Of a DNA stretch of 5,046 nucleotides, positions 1-5,046 are shown in pieces; position 1 is the first letter of the stretch, and each line of letters starts with the position of its first letter. The notes beneath the pieces are model-generated. The model ran no database searches and was not told where the DNA came from. It saw only the letters and a list, made by a program, of their open reading frames with translations. This DNA comes from JAHFOW01 sp964370795 (GTDB lineage Bacteria > Planctomycetota > Brocadiia > Brocadiales > Brocadiaceae). Location: NCBI GenBank assembly GCA_964370795.1, contig CAYJME010000229.1:1-5046 (forward strand), given 5' to 3'. Made by a program: the position numbers and the translations under genes.

Positions 1-58
1 TTGTCTTGAATGTCCTGAAAATACAAGTAAAATAAAGAGCCTTGATACCTTCGCCCAG

Positions 59-78
59 ACGCAAACCTAAAGGTTCGT
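59..78. repeat. Imperfect hairpin in the gmhA leader
   Basis: AACC (64-67) pairs with GGTT (72-75) around a TAAA loop. ACG (59-61) pairs with CGT (76-78) if C62 and A63 bulge out. It lies near a second palindrome at 120-146, and both look like worn copies of short dispersed palindromic repeats. There is no T-run after it, so it is not a good intrinsic terminator. Family membership is inferred, because no second copy lies in this window. Confidence 0.35.
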
Positions 79-119
79 GTTACATCCGGGCATAACCTGG
101 AAACCCGTTTGATTAAAAT

Positions 120-146
120 GTAGAGACACAAAATCTTGCGCTCTAC
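120..146. repeat. Degenerate palindromic repeat upstream of gmhA
   Basis: GTAGAG (120-125) is matched by CTCTAC (141-146). The inner part, CAA (129-131) against TTG (136-138), also pairs if one base is bulged and a G-T pair is allowed. It resembles the intergenic palindromes of the type GTAGAGACGC...GCGTCTCTAC that are scattered through several environmental bacterial genomes; this recognition is from memory. The arms have drifted, so this is probably an old copy. It overlaps the TTG codon at 136 that could extend gmhA, which argues against that upstream start. Confidence 0.5.
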
Positions 147-152
147 ACGCTT

Positions 153-169
153 GTTGGCATTTCTCCAAC
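153..169. other. Small stem-loop just before the gmhA start
   Basis: GTTGG (153-157) and CCAAC (165-169) form a perfect 5-bp stem with a 7-nt loop. The stem ends 8 nt before the ATG at 178, where a Shine-Dalgarno sequence would normally sit. No Shine-Dalgarno is visible there. It may influence translation of gmhA or may be chance; a 5-bp stem is weak evidence. Confidence 0.25.
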
Positions 170-177
170 GTAAACTT

Positions 178-756
178 ATGGATAACATAGAAATACAATT
201 ACAGGAAAGCATAGATACCAAAAAAAAATTATTGGCAACACAGGTTAAGACTATTAAAGCGTTAGCGGATACTCTTGTACATTCATTTAAAAACAAACAC
301 AGGGTATATCTTATCGGTAATGGCGGGAGCGCAGCAGATGCGCAACACATAGCAGGAGAACTAATTGGAAGATTCAAGATGAATCGACCCGCCCTTCCTG
401 CAGTTGCTCTGACAACGGACACTTCTGTAATGACAGCGCTTGCAAATGATTTTGGCTATAATACCTGTTTTTCCCGACAAATCGAGGCGCTCGTTGCCCC
501 GGGTGACGTTGTGTTGGCGTTCAGCACAAGCGGAAATTCACAGAGTATCTTACAAGCCGTCCAGGTTGCACGCAAACTCGGAGCTATCACCATTGGATTT
601 ACCGGGGAAGATGGAGGAGCCTTAAAAAATGCCGTTGATATCTGCTTAAAAATCCCCTCAACCAATACGCCACGCATCCAGGAATGCCACATTACCGTTG
701 CTCATATCCTCTGCTCCATTATTGAAAAAGAACTCTTTGGGACTCCGAATCAATAA
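178..756 (+). CDS. gmhA: Sedoheptulose 7-phosphate isomerase GmhA
   Basis: GmhA is a cytoplasmic SIS-domain enzyme that converts D-sedoheptulose 7-phosphate to D-glycero-D-manno-heptose 7-phosphate, the first committed step of ADP-heptose synthesis for LPS core or other heptose glycans. From the ATG at 178 the protein has 192 residues, the usual GmhA length. The SIS phosphate-binding loop GNGGSAADAQH lies at 47-57 and a second sugar-phosphate motif STSGNS at 116-121. The metal and active-site residues of E. coli GmhA (H61, E65, Q172, H180) align at a constant offset of four with H57, E61, Q168 and H176, so the enzyme should be active. A TTG at 136 would add 14 residues, but it falls inside a palindromic repeat and the extension is not family-like. 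No clear Shine-Dalgarno precedes the ATG. gmhB follows after 4 nt, which suggests one operon. Confidence 0.93.
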   Translation: MDNIEIQLQESIDTKKKLLATQVKTIKALADTLVHSFKNKHRVYLIGNGGSAADAQHIAGELIGRFKMNRPALPAVALTTDTSVMTALANDFGYNTCFSRQIEALVAPGDVVLAFSTSGNSQSILQAVQVARKLGAITIGFTGEDGGALKNAVDICLKIPSTNTPRIQECHITVAHILCSIIEKELFGTPNQ

Positions 757-760
757 TCAC

Positions 761-1315
761 GTGAAAAAGAGAAAGGCCGTATTTCTTGACCGGGATGGTA
801 CCCTGGTCGTCCACATACCATTTTTGAGTTCTCCGGAACAACTGAGATTCTTACCGAATGCCGTTGAAGGAATCGGTCTTTTCAAAAAAAGCGGTTATGC
901 AATCATTATTGTTACCAACCAGTCAGGTGTCGCCAGGGGATACTTTAATGAAGCGCAATTAAAGCTTGTTCACGACAAGCTGTTAACTATGTTGGAATGG
1001 GAAGGAATTTGTATAGACGATATTTATTATTGTCCACATCACCATGAGGGCGTTGTTGAGGAATACAGAAGGGTGTGCGATTGCAGAAAACCGAAACCCA
1101 AAATGCTCCTTGACGCCGCAAGGTACCATCGTATAGATTTGACAAAATCACTCATGATTGGAGATTCAGAATGCGATGTACTGGCAGGTAAAAATGCTGG
1201 ATGTACGAGTGTCCTTATTCGGGATACTGCCGGTAACGATTTACCCATAACGCCGGTGACAGGCGCTGATTACATAGTAAAAAACTTGCTGGAAGCAGCA
1301 AAACTCTTTACATGA
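761..1315 (+). CDS. gmhB: D-glycero-D-manno-heptose 1,7-bisphosphate 7-phosphatase GmhB
   Basis: GmhB is a HAD-superfamily phosphatase that removes the 7-phosphate from D-glycero-D-manno-heptose 1,7-bisphosphate before nucleotide activation. With the GTG at 761 the protein has 184 residues, close to the 191 of E. coli GmhB, and begins directly with the typical first strand. Motif I is DRDGT (nucleophile D10, acid/base D12), motif II is VTNQSG (51-56), and the RKPKPKM segment (109-115) carries the motif III lysine. GDSECD (134-139) gives the Mg2+-binding acidic motif. The structural zinc loop of the family is present as C91, H93, C106 and C108. The frame stays open upstream to an ATG at 698 inside gmhA, but that would add an unusual N-terminal tail and a 59-nt overlap. 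The GTG lies 4 nt after the gmhA stop, so translation may depend on coupling, since no strong Shine-Dalgarno is seen. Whether it prefers the alpha or beta anomer cannot be read from the sequence. Confidence 0.92.
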   Translation: MKKRKAVFLDRDGTLVVHIPFLSSPEQLRFLPNAVEGIGLFKKSGYAIIIVTNQSGVARGYFNEAQLKLVHDKLLTMLEWEGICIDDIYYCPHHHEGVVEEYRRVCDCRKPKPKMLLDAARYHRIDLTKSLMIGDSECDVLAGKNAGCTSVLIRDTAGNDLPITPVTGADYIVKNLLEAAKLFT

Positions 1316-1412
1316 CTTTGCAGGATATAACTTTAAATTATGAATTCAGATGCTCCATATATTCAATATTTAACAGGTAGTCATCATCTCCCGACAACGA
1401 CTTTTTTTCACG

Positions 1413-2165
1413 TTATTTTTCAGAGTTTGATTTTAGTTTTTCCTTTGCAATATCGATGTTAAACTTTGCCTCAAGATTCTCAGGGTCCATTTTAAGCACC
1501 TCTTCCCATTTGCGCACTGCCTTCTCATAATCACCGCTTCTATAAACCGCAAGGGCGTCATCCAGGAGAAATTGAATCCGCTCATTTTGCTGTTCAGATG
1601 AGAGCGTTTCGTGCTTTTTTTCTTCTCGTGTTTCAACTGATGATTCTTTTGTTCCTTCTGTCCCCGGACTACCTTCCACAGCCGGCGATTCTTTCACGTC
1701 TTTTCCCTGCTGGTCGAGCTTATAACCCGCGAGTTGCTGCCGTTGAGATAGAAGCACAATAATCTGATTTTGCAATTCGGTCTTTATTTTTTCTATCTCT
1801 TCGATTTTGTTCAATTTCTTCTCAAGGTCATCGATATTTTTTTGCACTTCAACAACATTATTTCTGACGCTATTGTCCTTTGACTCGAGTTTGGAATTAA
1901 GACTATCCGTAGTTGCCTTCAGATACGAATAATTTGCATCCAGACCATTAGTCTTTTGAGAAAGTTCATCAATACGCCTTTCGAGGTTCTGGTCAGTTAA
2001 ACTTAATTGAGAAAGACTCTGTTGCATCTCTTGAATCTTCCGGTCAATGAGCGCCAAAGATTGTTCAGTTTCCTTATTTTTCGAGATTTTTTTCTGTAAC
2101 CCACCGCACCCCGCAAAAGAGGTCATGATTACCATAGCTAAACCCATAACGATATATTTCATCAT
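1413..2165 (-). CDS. Coiled-coil lipoprotein with C-terminal TPR
   Basis: This is a predicted 250-residue envelope lipoprotein of unknown specific function. The start is one of two adjacent ATGs (2165 or 2162). It is followed by a hydrophobic signal and the lipobox-like F17-A18-G19-C20, so C20 would be lipidated. Phe at -3 is less common than Leu. Gly at +2, not Asp, points to the outer membrane. Residues about 30-145 are a long heptad-rich coiled coil (many Leu/Ile with Lys/Glu/Gln). A Pro/Gly/Ser/Glu-rich linker covers about 150-190. One or two TPR-like helices follow at 196-245 (ALAVYRSGDYEKAVRKWEEV, then LKMDPEN). The layout of exported coiled coil plus C-terminal TPR recalls the periplasmic protein CpoB/YbgF, but there is only about one repeat and no tol-pal neighbour, so I do not assign that name. 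The only purine-rich match, AAAGG (2181-2185), lies 15 nt from the start, too far for a good ribosome site. The gene converges on gmhB. Confidence 0.8.
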   Translation of the reverse strand: MMKYIVMGLAMVIMTSFAGCGGLQKKISKNKETEQSLALIDRKIQEMQQSLSQLSLTDQNLERRIDELSQKTNGLDANYSYLKATTDSLNSKLESKDNSVRNNVVEVQKNIDDLEKKLNKIEEIEKIKTELQNQIIVLLSQRQQLAGYKLDQQGKDVKESPAVEGSPGTEGTKESSVETREEKKHETLSSEQQNERIQFLLDDALAVYRSGDYEKAVRKWEEVLKMDPENLEAKFNIDIAKEKLKSNSEK

Positions 2166-2239
2166 AATAATTTGTTTAAACCTTTCGCTTTTTTTAATAA
2201 ACCAGCAGGAGGAACTCTCCACCAGCATATAACAACTGC

Positions 2240-2251
2240 ACGTATATACGT
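2240..2251. promoter_or_regulatory. 12-bp perfect palindrome, possible operator
   Basis: ACGTATATACGT reads the same on both strands. It lies in the 118-bp gap between the secreted-protein gene and the lipoprotein gene, about 75 bp upstream of the lipoprotein start. Such a site could bind a dimeric regulator. No convincing -35/-10 pair could be placed next to it, so the operator role is only an inference. Confidence 0.3.
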
Positions 2252-2283
2252 TTTGCCGCTTATTCGAAGCCTTATAAAAACAT

Positions 2284-2883
2284 TTACTTCAGCTTCGATA
2301 AATCAAATTCAAAGGGAGTCTCCTCGCCACCCGGAGCAACAACTACAAATTTAATCGGGGATTCAAGGTCAATATGTTTAACTGGAAATTTAAAGACCAT
2401 CCGCGCTGAATGGCTTGGCGGGTCGGGCCAAAATTCACTAGCATCCGCTATTTTAGGAATAAATTCGAACTCGGGCTGAACAACCTCGTCCTTTTGATAA
2501 ATCTTCGCTGTATAATGCATTGGAAAGTCATATTCGTCGCCATAAACGGTTACCGAAAAGGTCAGGGAATCTCCAATTTCCAGCGCCTGTGCAATGTCCT
2601 TGTTGGTAAACTCCTTTCTCTCAACTGCCGTTTTTTTTGCCTTATAGGCAACATTCAGATAAGGGGTAAACAACGTAGCGGTGCCATGTCCTTTCTCCAA
2701 ACAGACCGTCCATGGTTTTGAAAATGCGGCGACATCCATGTTTCTATTTTTCTGACCATAGTCTACCGCTTCTTGTATCTGTTCCGGGGTCAGTTTCAAA
2801 GAAACAGCAAGAATTGGTTTTAAAGCGAAAAAACACACCATGAAACTTGAAACGCTTGCCAGGAAAATTATCTTTTTTGTCAC
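2284..2883 (-). CDS. Secreted protein of unknown function
   Basis: I do not recognise this 199-residue protein. It starts at a GTG (2883) preceded by AAGGATAAAAGG, a purine-rich stretch that can serve as ribosome site. The N-terminus is a good signal peptide: Lys3-Lys4, a hydrophobic core from I5 to about L21, and probable signal peptidase I cleavage after I24-L25-A26. The next in-frame Met (M15) would destroy this signal. The mature part of about 173 residues has a short helical N-terminal stretch (LTPEQIQEAVDYGQ), a conserved-looking block around KGHGTATLFTPYL (64-76), and a C-terminal half that reads as beta-rich with alternating hydrophobic residues. It has a single cysteine (C61), so no internal disulfide, and no transmembrane segment, cofactor motif or catalytic signature that I can name. 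It is separated from the gene upstream by an intrinsic terminator, and the lipoprotein gene follows after 118 bp. Confidence 0.75.
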   Translation of the reverse strand: MTKKIIFLASVSSFMVCFFALKPILAVSLKLTPEQIQEAVDYGQKNRNMDVAAFSKPWTVCLEKGHGTATLFTPYLNVAYKAKKTAVERKEFTNKDIAQALEIGDSLTFSVTVYGDEYDFPMHYTAKIYQKDEVVQPEFEFIPKIADASEFWPDPPSHSARMVFKFPVKHIDLESPIKFVVVAPGGEETPFEFDLSKLK

Positions 2884-2943
2884 GAGCCTTTTATCCTTGA
2901 AAAATGTGATCAGATGGTTAGAAACTTACTGATTTTGAAATGC

Positions 2944-2996
2944 ACAAAAAACAAATTCAACATGACAGACGAACTACCTATCATGTTGAACTTGTT
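2944..2996 (-). terminator. Rho-independent terminator of the small membrane-protein gene
   Basis: TTCAACATGA (2956-2965) is the exact inverse of TCATGTTGAA (2981-2990). The stem extends past one A/C mismatch by ACAA against TTGT (2951-2954 with 2992-2995), and the loop is 15 nt. Read on the minus strand, the stem is followed at once by a run of T residues (2946-2950, TTTTT with flanking TG), as expected for an intrinsic terminator. It starts 26 bp after the stop codon at 3022. On the plus strand no T-run follows, so it acts in one direction. Confidence 0.85.
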
Positions 2997-3021
2997 CTGT
3001 AATTTCAGGAATGTTTTATAA

Positions 3022-3300
3022 TTATTCACCGCTAGGAGCTGGCGCAGCAGCTTCTTCAGTTGGAGCTGCTTCAGACTGCACTTCATCCGCCTTTTTTTCA
3101 GCCGACGGCTTTACCACATAGTGTTTACCGGTCTTAATCAAACTGCCGCTACATACCAGAAATAAAACGCCGAATACTACTGCCCCAACAAAACAGAGCA
3201 GTCCGCCAACGTTATTGATAAGTCCCTCAACTTTCTGGTTGGTCATAATCTTTTCTGACTTATCGGTTACCATCTCCTGGATTTTTCCGAGATTAAGCAT
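3022..3300 (-). CDS. Small single-span membrane protein with Ala/Pro/Glu-rich tail
   Basis: This is a 92-residue protein with no family that I recognise. The ATG at 3300 is well supported by a strong Shine-Dalgarno (AAGGGGAGG) 7 nt upstream. Residues 1-30 are polar and probably helical (GKIQEMVTDKSEKI). A hydrophobic segment at about 31-55, rich in Gly, Val, Leu and Phe and carrying two cysteines (C36, C50), should span the membrane. K56-K59 follow on one side. The remaining tail (65-92) is low-complexity Ala/Pro/Glu. The lack of a Lys-rich start makes a cleaved signal peptide unlikely; a membrane anchor is more likely, with orientation uncertain. It lies 45 bp downstream of the TPR gene on the same strand and ends in its own terminator, so the two are probably one unit, although an own promoter in the gap cannot be excluded. 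Confidence 0.75.
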   Translation of the reverse strand: MLNLGKIQEMVTDKSEKIMTNQKVEGLINNVGGLLCFVGAVVFGVLFLVCSGSLIKTGKHYVVKPSAEKKADEVQSEAAPTEEAAAPAPSGE

Positions 3301-3309
3301 TATATATTT

Positions 3310-3318
3310 CCTCCCCTT
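3310..3318 (-). promoter_or_regulatory. Strong ribosome binding site
   Basis: Read on the minus strand this is AAGGGGAGG, followed by 7 nt and the ATG at 3300. It is by far the best Shine-Dalgarno match in the window and fixes the start of the small membrane protein. It suggests a well-translated gene, unlike its neighbours, whose ribosome sites are weak. Confidence 0.75.
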
Positions 3319-3345
3319 CTGCTTATAAAAAATTATTTAAGTATT

Positions 3346-4146
3346 TTAATGCTTCACTAAATCATTATGCTTTGACAACTCTTTATTTGCTTCTTCAATC
3401 ATCCCTTTGTCACGAAAAACAGACTCGAGATTTTTGTATGCCTTCAGATACTTCGGATTCAGGGTAATGGCCTTTTTATATTCATCCACCTGTTCCGGGA
3501 ACATATTTTTTTCCCCATAAGCAATGGCCAGGTTAAAGTGTGCTTCCGCGTTGTCAGGATTCAACACAAGAACCTTCTTATACTGGAGAATCTCATTATC
3601 CAACAGACCCTTTCTTCCGTATGAAACGCCCAGATTAAAATATGCATCGGCATAATTATGGTCGATCTCAATCAATTTTTTGTAAGTAGAAATTGATTCA
3701 TCATACATCTCTTTCTCACGGTAACTATTCCCAAGGTTATATAAGGCGTCAATATTTTTTGGATCGATTTCTATAAGTTTTTTATAAGTGTTAATCTCAT
3801 CGTCTATTAATCCCTTTGCGCCATATGCAATCCCAAGGTTAAAATACGCATCCATGTAGCTATGGTCCAGTTCGATTGCCCTTTTATACGAGAAAATTTC
3901 TTCGTCAAACATCCGCCTCTTGCTATACGCAACCCCTAAGTTATTGTAAACTTTTGGATTATTCCTATTGAGATCAATGGCCTTTTTATACTCCAGGATC
4001 GCATCGTCGATCATTCCCCGTTTGTTGTATTCGTTTCCTAACTGATAATGGGTTTCATAGTCATTAAAACTGTCTGTAGCATGGCTGCAAACGGCGACAA
4101 TGAGACTTATGAAAAGAACAAAAAAACCAAAGAGTACCTTTTTCAT
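3346..4146 (-). CDS. Secreted tetratricopeptide repeat protein
   Basis: This is a 266-residue exported protein made almost only of TPR units, a fold that binds protein partners; its partner is unknown. The ATG at 4146 starts a classic signal peptide (K2-K3, hydrophobic 4-19, likely cleavage after S21-H22-A23). C20 follows V-A-V, which is not a proper lipobox, so signal peptidase I is more likely. The frame is open further upstream to 4245, but that extension lacks family character and would bury the signal. Six full 34-residue TPRs run from about 31 to 234, and a seventh, shortened one reaches the C-terminus. Repeats show the usual pattern (YNNLGVAY...A/EEI..YKKAIELDP). Repeats 2-3 resemble repeats 4-5 more than their direct neighbours, pointing to a two-unit duplication. 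No Shine-Dalgarno is obvious. The small membrane-protein gene follows after 45 bp and may be co-transcribed. Confidence 0.88.
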   Translation of the reverse strand: MKKVLFGFFVLFISLIVAVCSHATDSFNDYETHYQLGNEYNKRGMIDDAILEYKKAIDLNRNNPKVYNNLGVAYSKRRMFDEEIFSYKRAIELDHSYMDAYFNLGIAYGAKGLIDDEINTYKKLIEIDPKNIDALYNLGNSYREKEMYDESISTYKKLIEIDHNYADAYFNLGVSYGRKGLLDNEILQYKKVLVLNPDNAEAHFNLAIAYGEKNMFPEQVDEYKKAITLNPKYLKAYKNLESVFRDKGMIEEANKELSKHNDLVKH

Positions 4147-4161
4147 ATAATTATATTCAGG

Positions 4162-4206
4162 TCCGGCATAAATAAAACAGCTAATATTTCTAATTCTGGC
4201 ATAAAT
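4162..4206. repeat. Short direct repeat with a 33-bp period upstream of the TPR gene
   Basis: TCCGGCATAAAT (4162-4173) and TCTGGCATAAAT (4195-4206) match in 11 of 12 bases, with starts 33 bp apart, about three helical turns. They lie 16-60 bp upstream of the TPR start. Two sites on the same face of the helix would suit a regulator of that gene, but a chance duplication is possible. No clear promoter boxes could be placed. Confidence 0.35.
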
Positions 4207-4278
4207 TTCTTTTATCGTAGAGAGTAAATGTATAAAAAATACCATTCTATAAAAGAAATGTCAATGTTAAAAGAAAGT

Positions 4279-4372
4279 TGTCATTGCAGAGGCCATTCGA
4301 TTAACTCGGGACATGCTTTGTTTGAAAACAATTTCACATGGGAAAGATTGATTCGCTTCGCTCGCAATGATA
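4279..4372. repeat. REP/MITE-like element with inverted ends
   Basis: The stretch starts with TGTCATTGC (4279-4287) and ends with GCAATGATA (4364-4372), which pair in all nine positions if one G-T is allowed. The right arm, with TTCGCTTCGCTCGCAATGA (4352-4370), strongly resembles the dispersed intergenic repeats GTCATTGCGAGCGAAGCGAAGCAATC found in many bacterial genomes; this is recognised from memory. The left arm has kept only its outer part, so the copy is decayed. It encodes nothing and lies between the integrase and the TPR gene. A reading frame on the plus strand crosses it but looks accidental. Confidence 0.55.
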
Positions 4373-4415
4373 ATAATGACTGTTGTAATACTACCTTATT
4401 TAAGACGTTTACTAT

Positions 4416-4430
4416 ACGTGATTATCACGT
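4416..4430. promoter_or_regulatory. 15-bp palindrome near the integrase gene
   Basis: ACGTGAT and ATCACGT flank a single central T. The site lies 86 bp beyond the 3' end of the integrase. It is not followed by a T-run on either strand, so it is not a typical terminator. It could be an operator or recombinase arm/core site; neither role can be shown from one copy. Apart from this site, the REP-like element and the direct repeat, nothing else was seen in the gene-free stretch 4147-4515: no tRNA, no convincing small gene. Confidence 0.3.
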
Positions 4431-4515
4431 TAATATTCCTGGAAAAATCCTAACTATCGCAACACATACACTTTACAAAACCATACCTTTTGTCGTGTCG
4501 TACTTTCGCCGTACC

Positions 4516-5046
4516 CTATTTATTCACCACTAAAGAAATGGGTCTTTTATCTGCATTCAAAACGTAATCTGTTAATGCGCCTATTGCCCGTTTTTTGTTA
4601 TCCAGTCCAGTATGTGAATACTTCTGTAACATCCCTAAACTTGAATGCCCTGTCATACCCTGCACCACGACAGCACCAACACCAAGTTCGCCCTGTAGTA
4701 AGCTTGAGAATGAATGTCTTAAATTATGGAAGGTGAAATCATGGATGCCTAACCGCTTGAATAATGCGCTAAAATGGCCGCTATACATTTTAACAATCAA
4801 ACAGCTTATATCTCTGCTCTCGAATATTCTGCCTTCCTGGACACCGCTTCCATACCTGGTAAGTTCTTCTGCCAGATAATCCGATAACGGGATAGATACC
4901 AGCTTACCGGTCTTGCTCTGAGTAATGGTTATAATTCCTTTGGCGAAATCAATATCCTTCCAGGTAAGCCTTAAAACATCATTCAAGCGTAATCCGGTAA
5001 AGAGACTAACCAGAATCATCAGCTTGTCTTTGCCTTGTGTTTGTTC
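4516..5046 (-). CDS. Tyrosine recombinase/phage-type integrase, C-terminal part
   Basis: This is the catalytic domain of a tyrosine recombinase, which cuts and rejoins DNA through a 3'-phosphotyrosine intermediate. The frame is open to the right edge of the window (nine more codons precede the Met at 5019), so the N-terminal arm-binding and core-binding domains lie outside. Counting from that Met, the catalytic set is complete: R11 in the box TGLRLNDVLRLTW, K36 in the beta-hairpin QSKTGK, H98 and R101 in HNLRHSF, H125 in GHSS, and nucleophile Y134 in LQKYSHT. About 33 residues follow Tyr134, including a short polar tail. The domain resembles integrases of phages and genomic islands more than XerC/XerD, but the missing N-terminus prevents a firm choice. 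The TAG stop is at 4516. No attachment site or tRNA is visible beside it, and any associated element would mostly lie to the right. Confidence 0.9.
   Translation of the reverse strand, partial: EQTQGKDKLMILVSLFTGLRLNDVLRLTWKDIDFAKGIITITQSKTGKLVSIPLSDYLAEELTRYGSGVQEGRIFESRDISCLIVKMYSGHFSALFKRLGIHDFTFHNLRHSFSSLLQGELGVGAVVVQGMTGHSSLGMLQKYSHTGLDNKKRAIGALTDYVLNADKRPISLVVNK

Noticed and set aside
2..70. Open frame from the left edge to a TAA at 68-70 (22 codons), possibly the tail of an upstream plus-strand gene
   Set aside because: A second frame (3-35) is also open to the edge. The segment is too short to recognise, and it runs into the hairpin at 59-78. An upstream gene end is possible but cannot be supported.
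136..177. TTG-started N-terminal extension of gmhA by 14 residues
   Set aside because: The codons lie in a palindromic repeat and a small hairpin. The ATG at 178 gives the normal family length and a constant alignment offset to E. coli GmhA.
698..760. ATG at 698 as the start of gmhB
   Set aside because: It would overlap gmhA by 59 nt and add 21 residues before the first core strand. The GTG at 761 gives a typical N-terminus.
1316..1412. Intrinsic terminator between the convergent gmhB and lipoprotein genes
   Set aside because: There is a short T-run around 1402-1408, but no stable stem precedes it on either strand.
2410..2721. Plus-strand frame of 103 codons opposite the secreted protein
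   Set aside because: The minus-strand frame has a signal peptide and ribosome site; this one has neither and overlaps it completely.
4147..4515. Possible tRNA gene as the integrase target
   Set aside because: No cloverleaf, no T-loop GGTTCRANNCC-like segment and no acceptor stem could be found in the gap.
4228..4533. Plus-strand frame of 101 codons between the TPR gene and the integrase
   Set aside because: It runs through the REP-like repeat and into the integrase 3' end, has no good ribosome site, and its translation looks like random sequence with no domain.
4595..4879. Plus-strand frame of 94 codons inside the integrase
   Set aside because: It is fully antisense to a recombinase domain with all its catalytic residues, so it is a shadow frame.

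Overview
The window looks like chromosomal DNA from a Gram-negative (diderm) bacterium of fairly low GC. It has two ADP-heptose (LPS core) biosynthesis genes, a predicted outer-membrane lipoprotein, and secreted TPR and unknown proteins. The gene style (AT-rich intergenic DNA, TPR-rich exported proteins, scattered small palindromic repeats) would fit an anammox-type planctomycete or a deltaproteobacterium-like lineage. That placement is an impression from memory; no marker gene here proves it.

Left part (1-1315, + strand): a short leader with degenerate palindromic repeats, then gmhA (sedoheptulose 7-phosphate isomerase) and gmhB (heptose bisphosphate phosphatase). The two genes are 4 nt apart and almost certainly co-transcribed. 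They supply two of the steps from sedoheptulose 7-phosphate to ADP-L-glycero-D-manno-heptose. The kinase/adenylyltransferase (HldE) and epimerase (HldD) are not in the window.

Middle part (1413-4146, - strand, convergent with gmhAB): four genes for envelope or exported proteins. In transcription order they are a secreted seven-repeat TPR protein (3346-4146), a small single-span membrane protein with an Ala/Pro/Glu-rich tail (3022-3300) followed by a clear intrinsic terminator, a secreted protein of unknown function (2284-2883), and a coiled-coil lipoprotein with a C-terminal TPR (1413-2165). The terminator at about 2944-2996 divides them into at least two transcription units. A 12-bp perfect palindrome lies in the gap before the lipoprotein gene.

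Right part (4147-5046): a 369-bp stretch without a convincing gene. It carries a direct repeat with a 33-bp period, a REP/MITE-like element of about 94 bp and a 15-bp palindrome. Beyond it is the 3' part of a tyrosine recombinase gene (- strand) that runs off the right edge. All catalytic residues of the recombinase are visible, so it may mark the edge of an integrated element lying mostly outside the window.

I did not find a clearly new biological system. The least explained items are the unknown secreted protein, the small membrane protein paired with the TPR protein, and the repeat-rich DNA next to the integrase.
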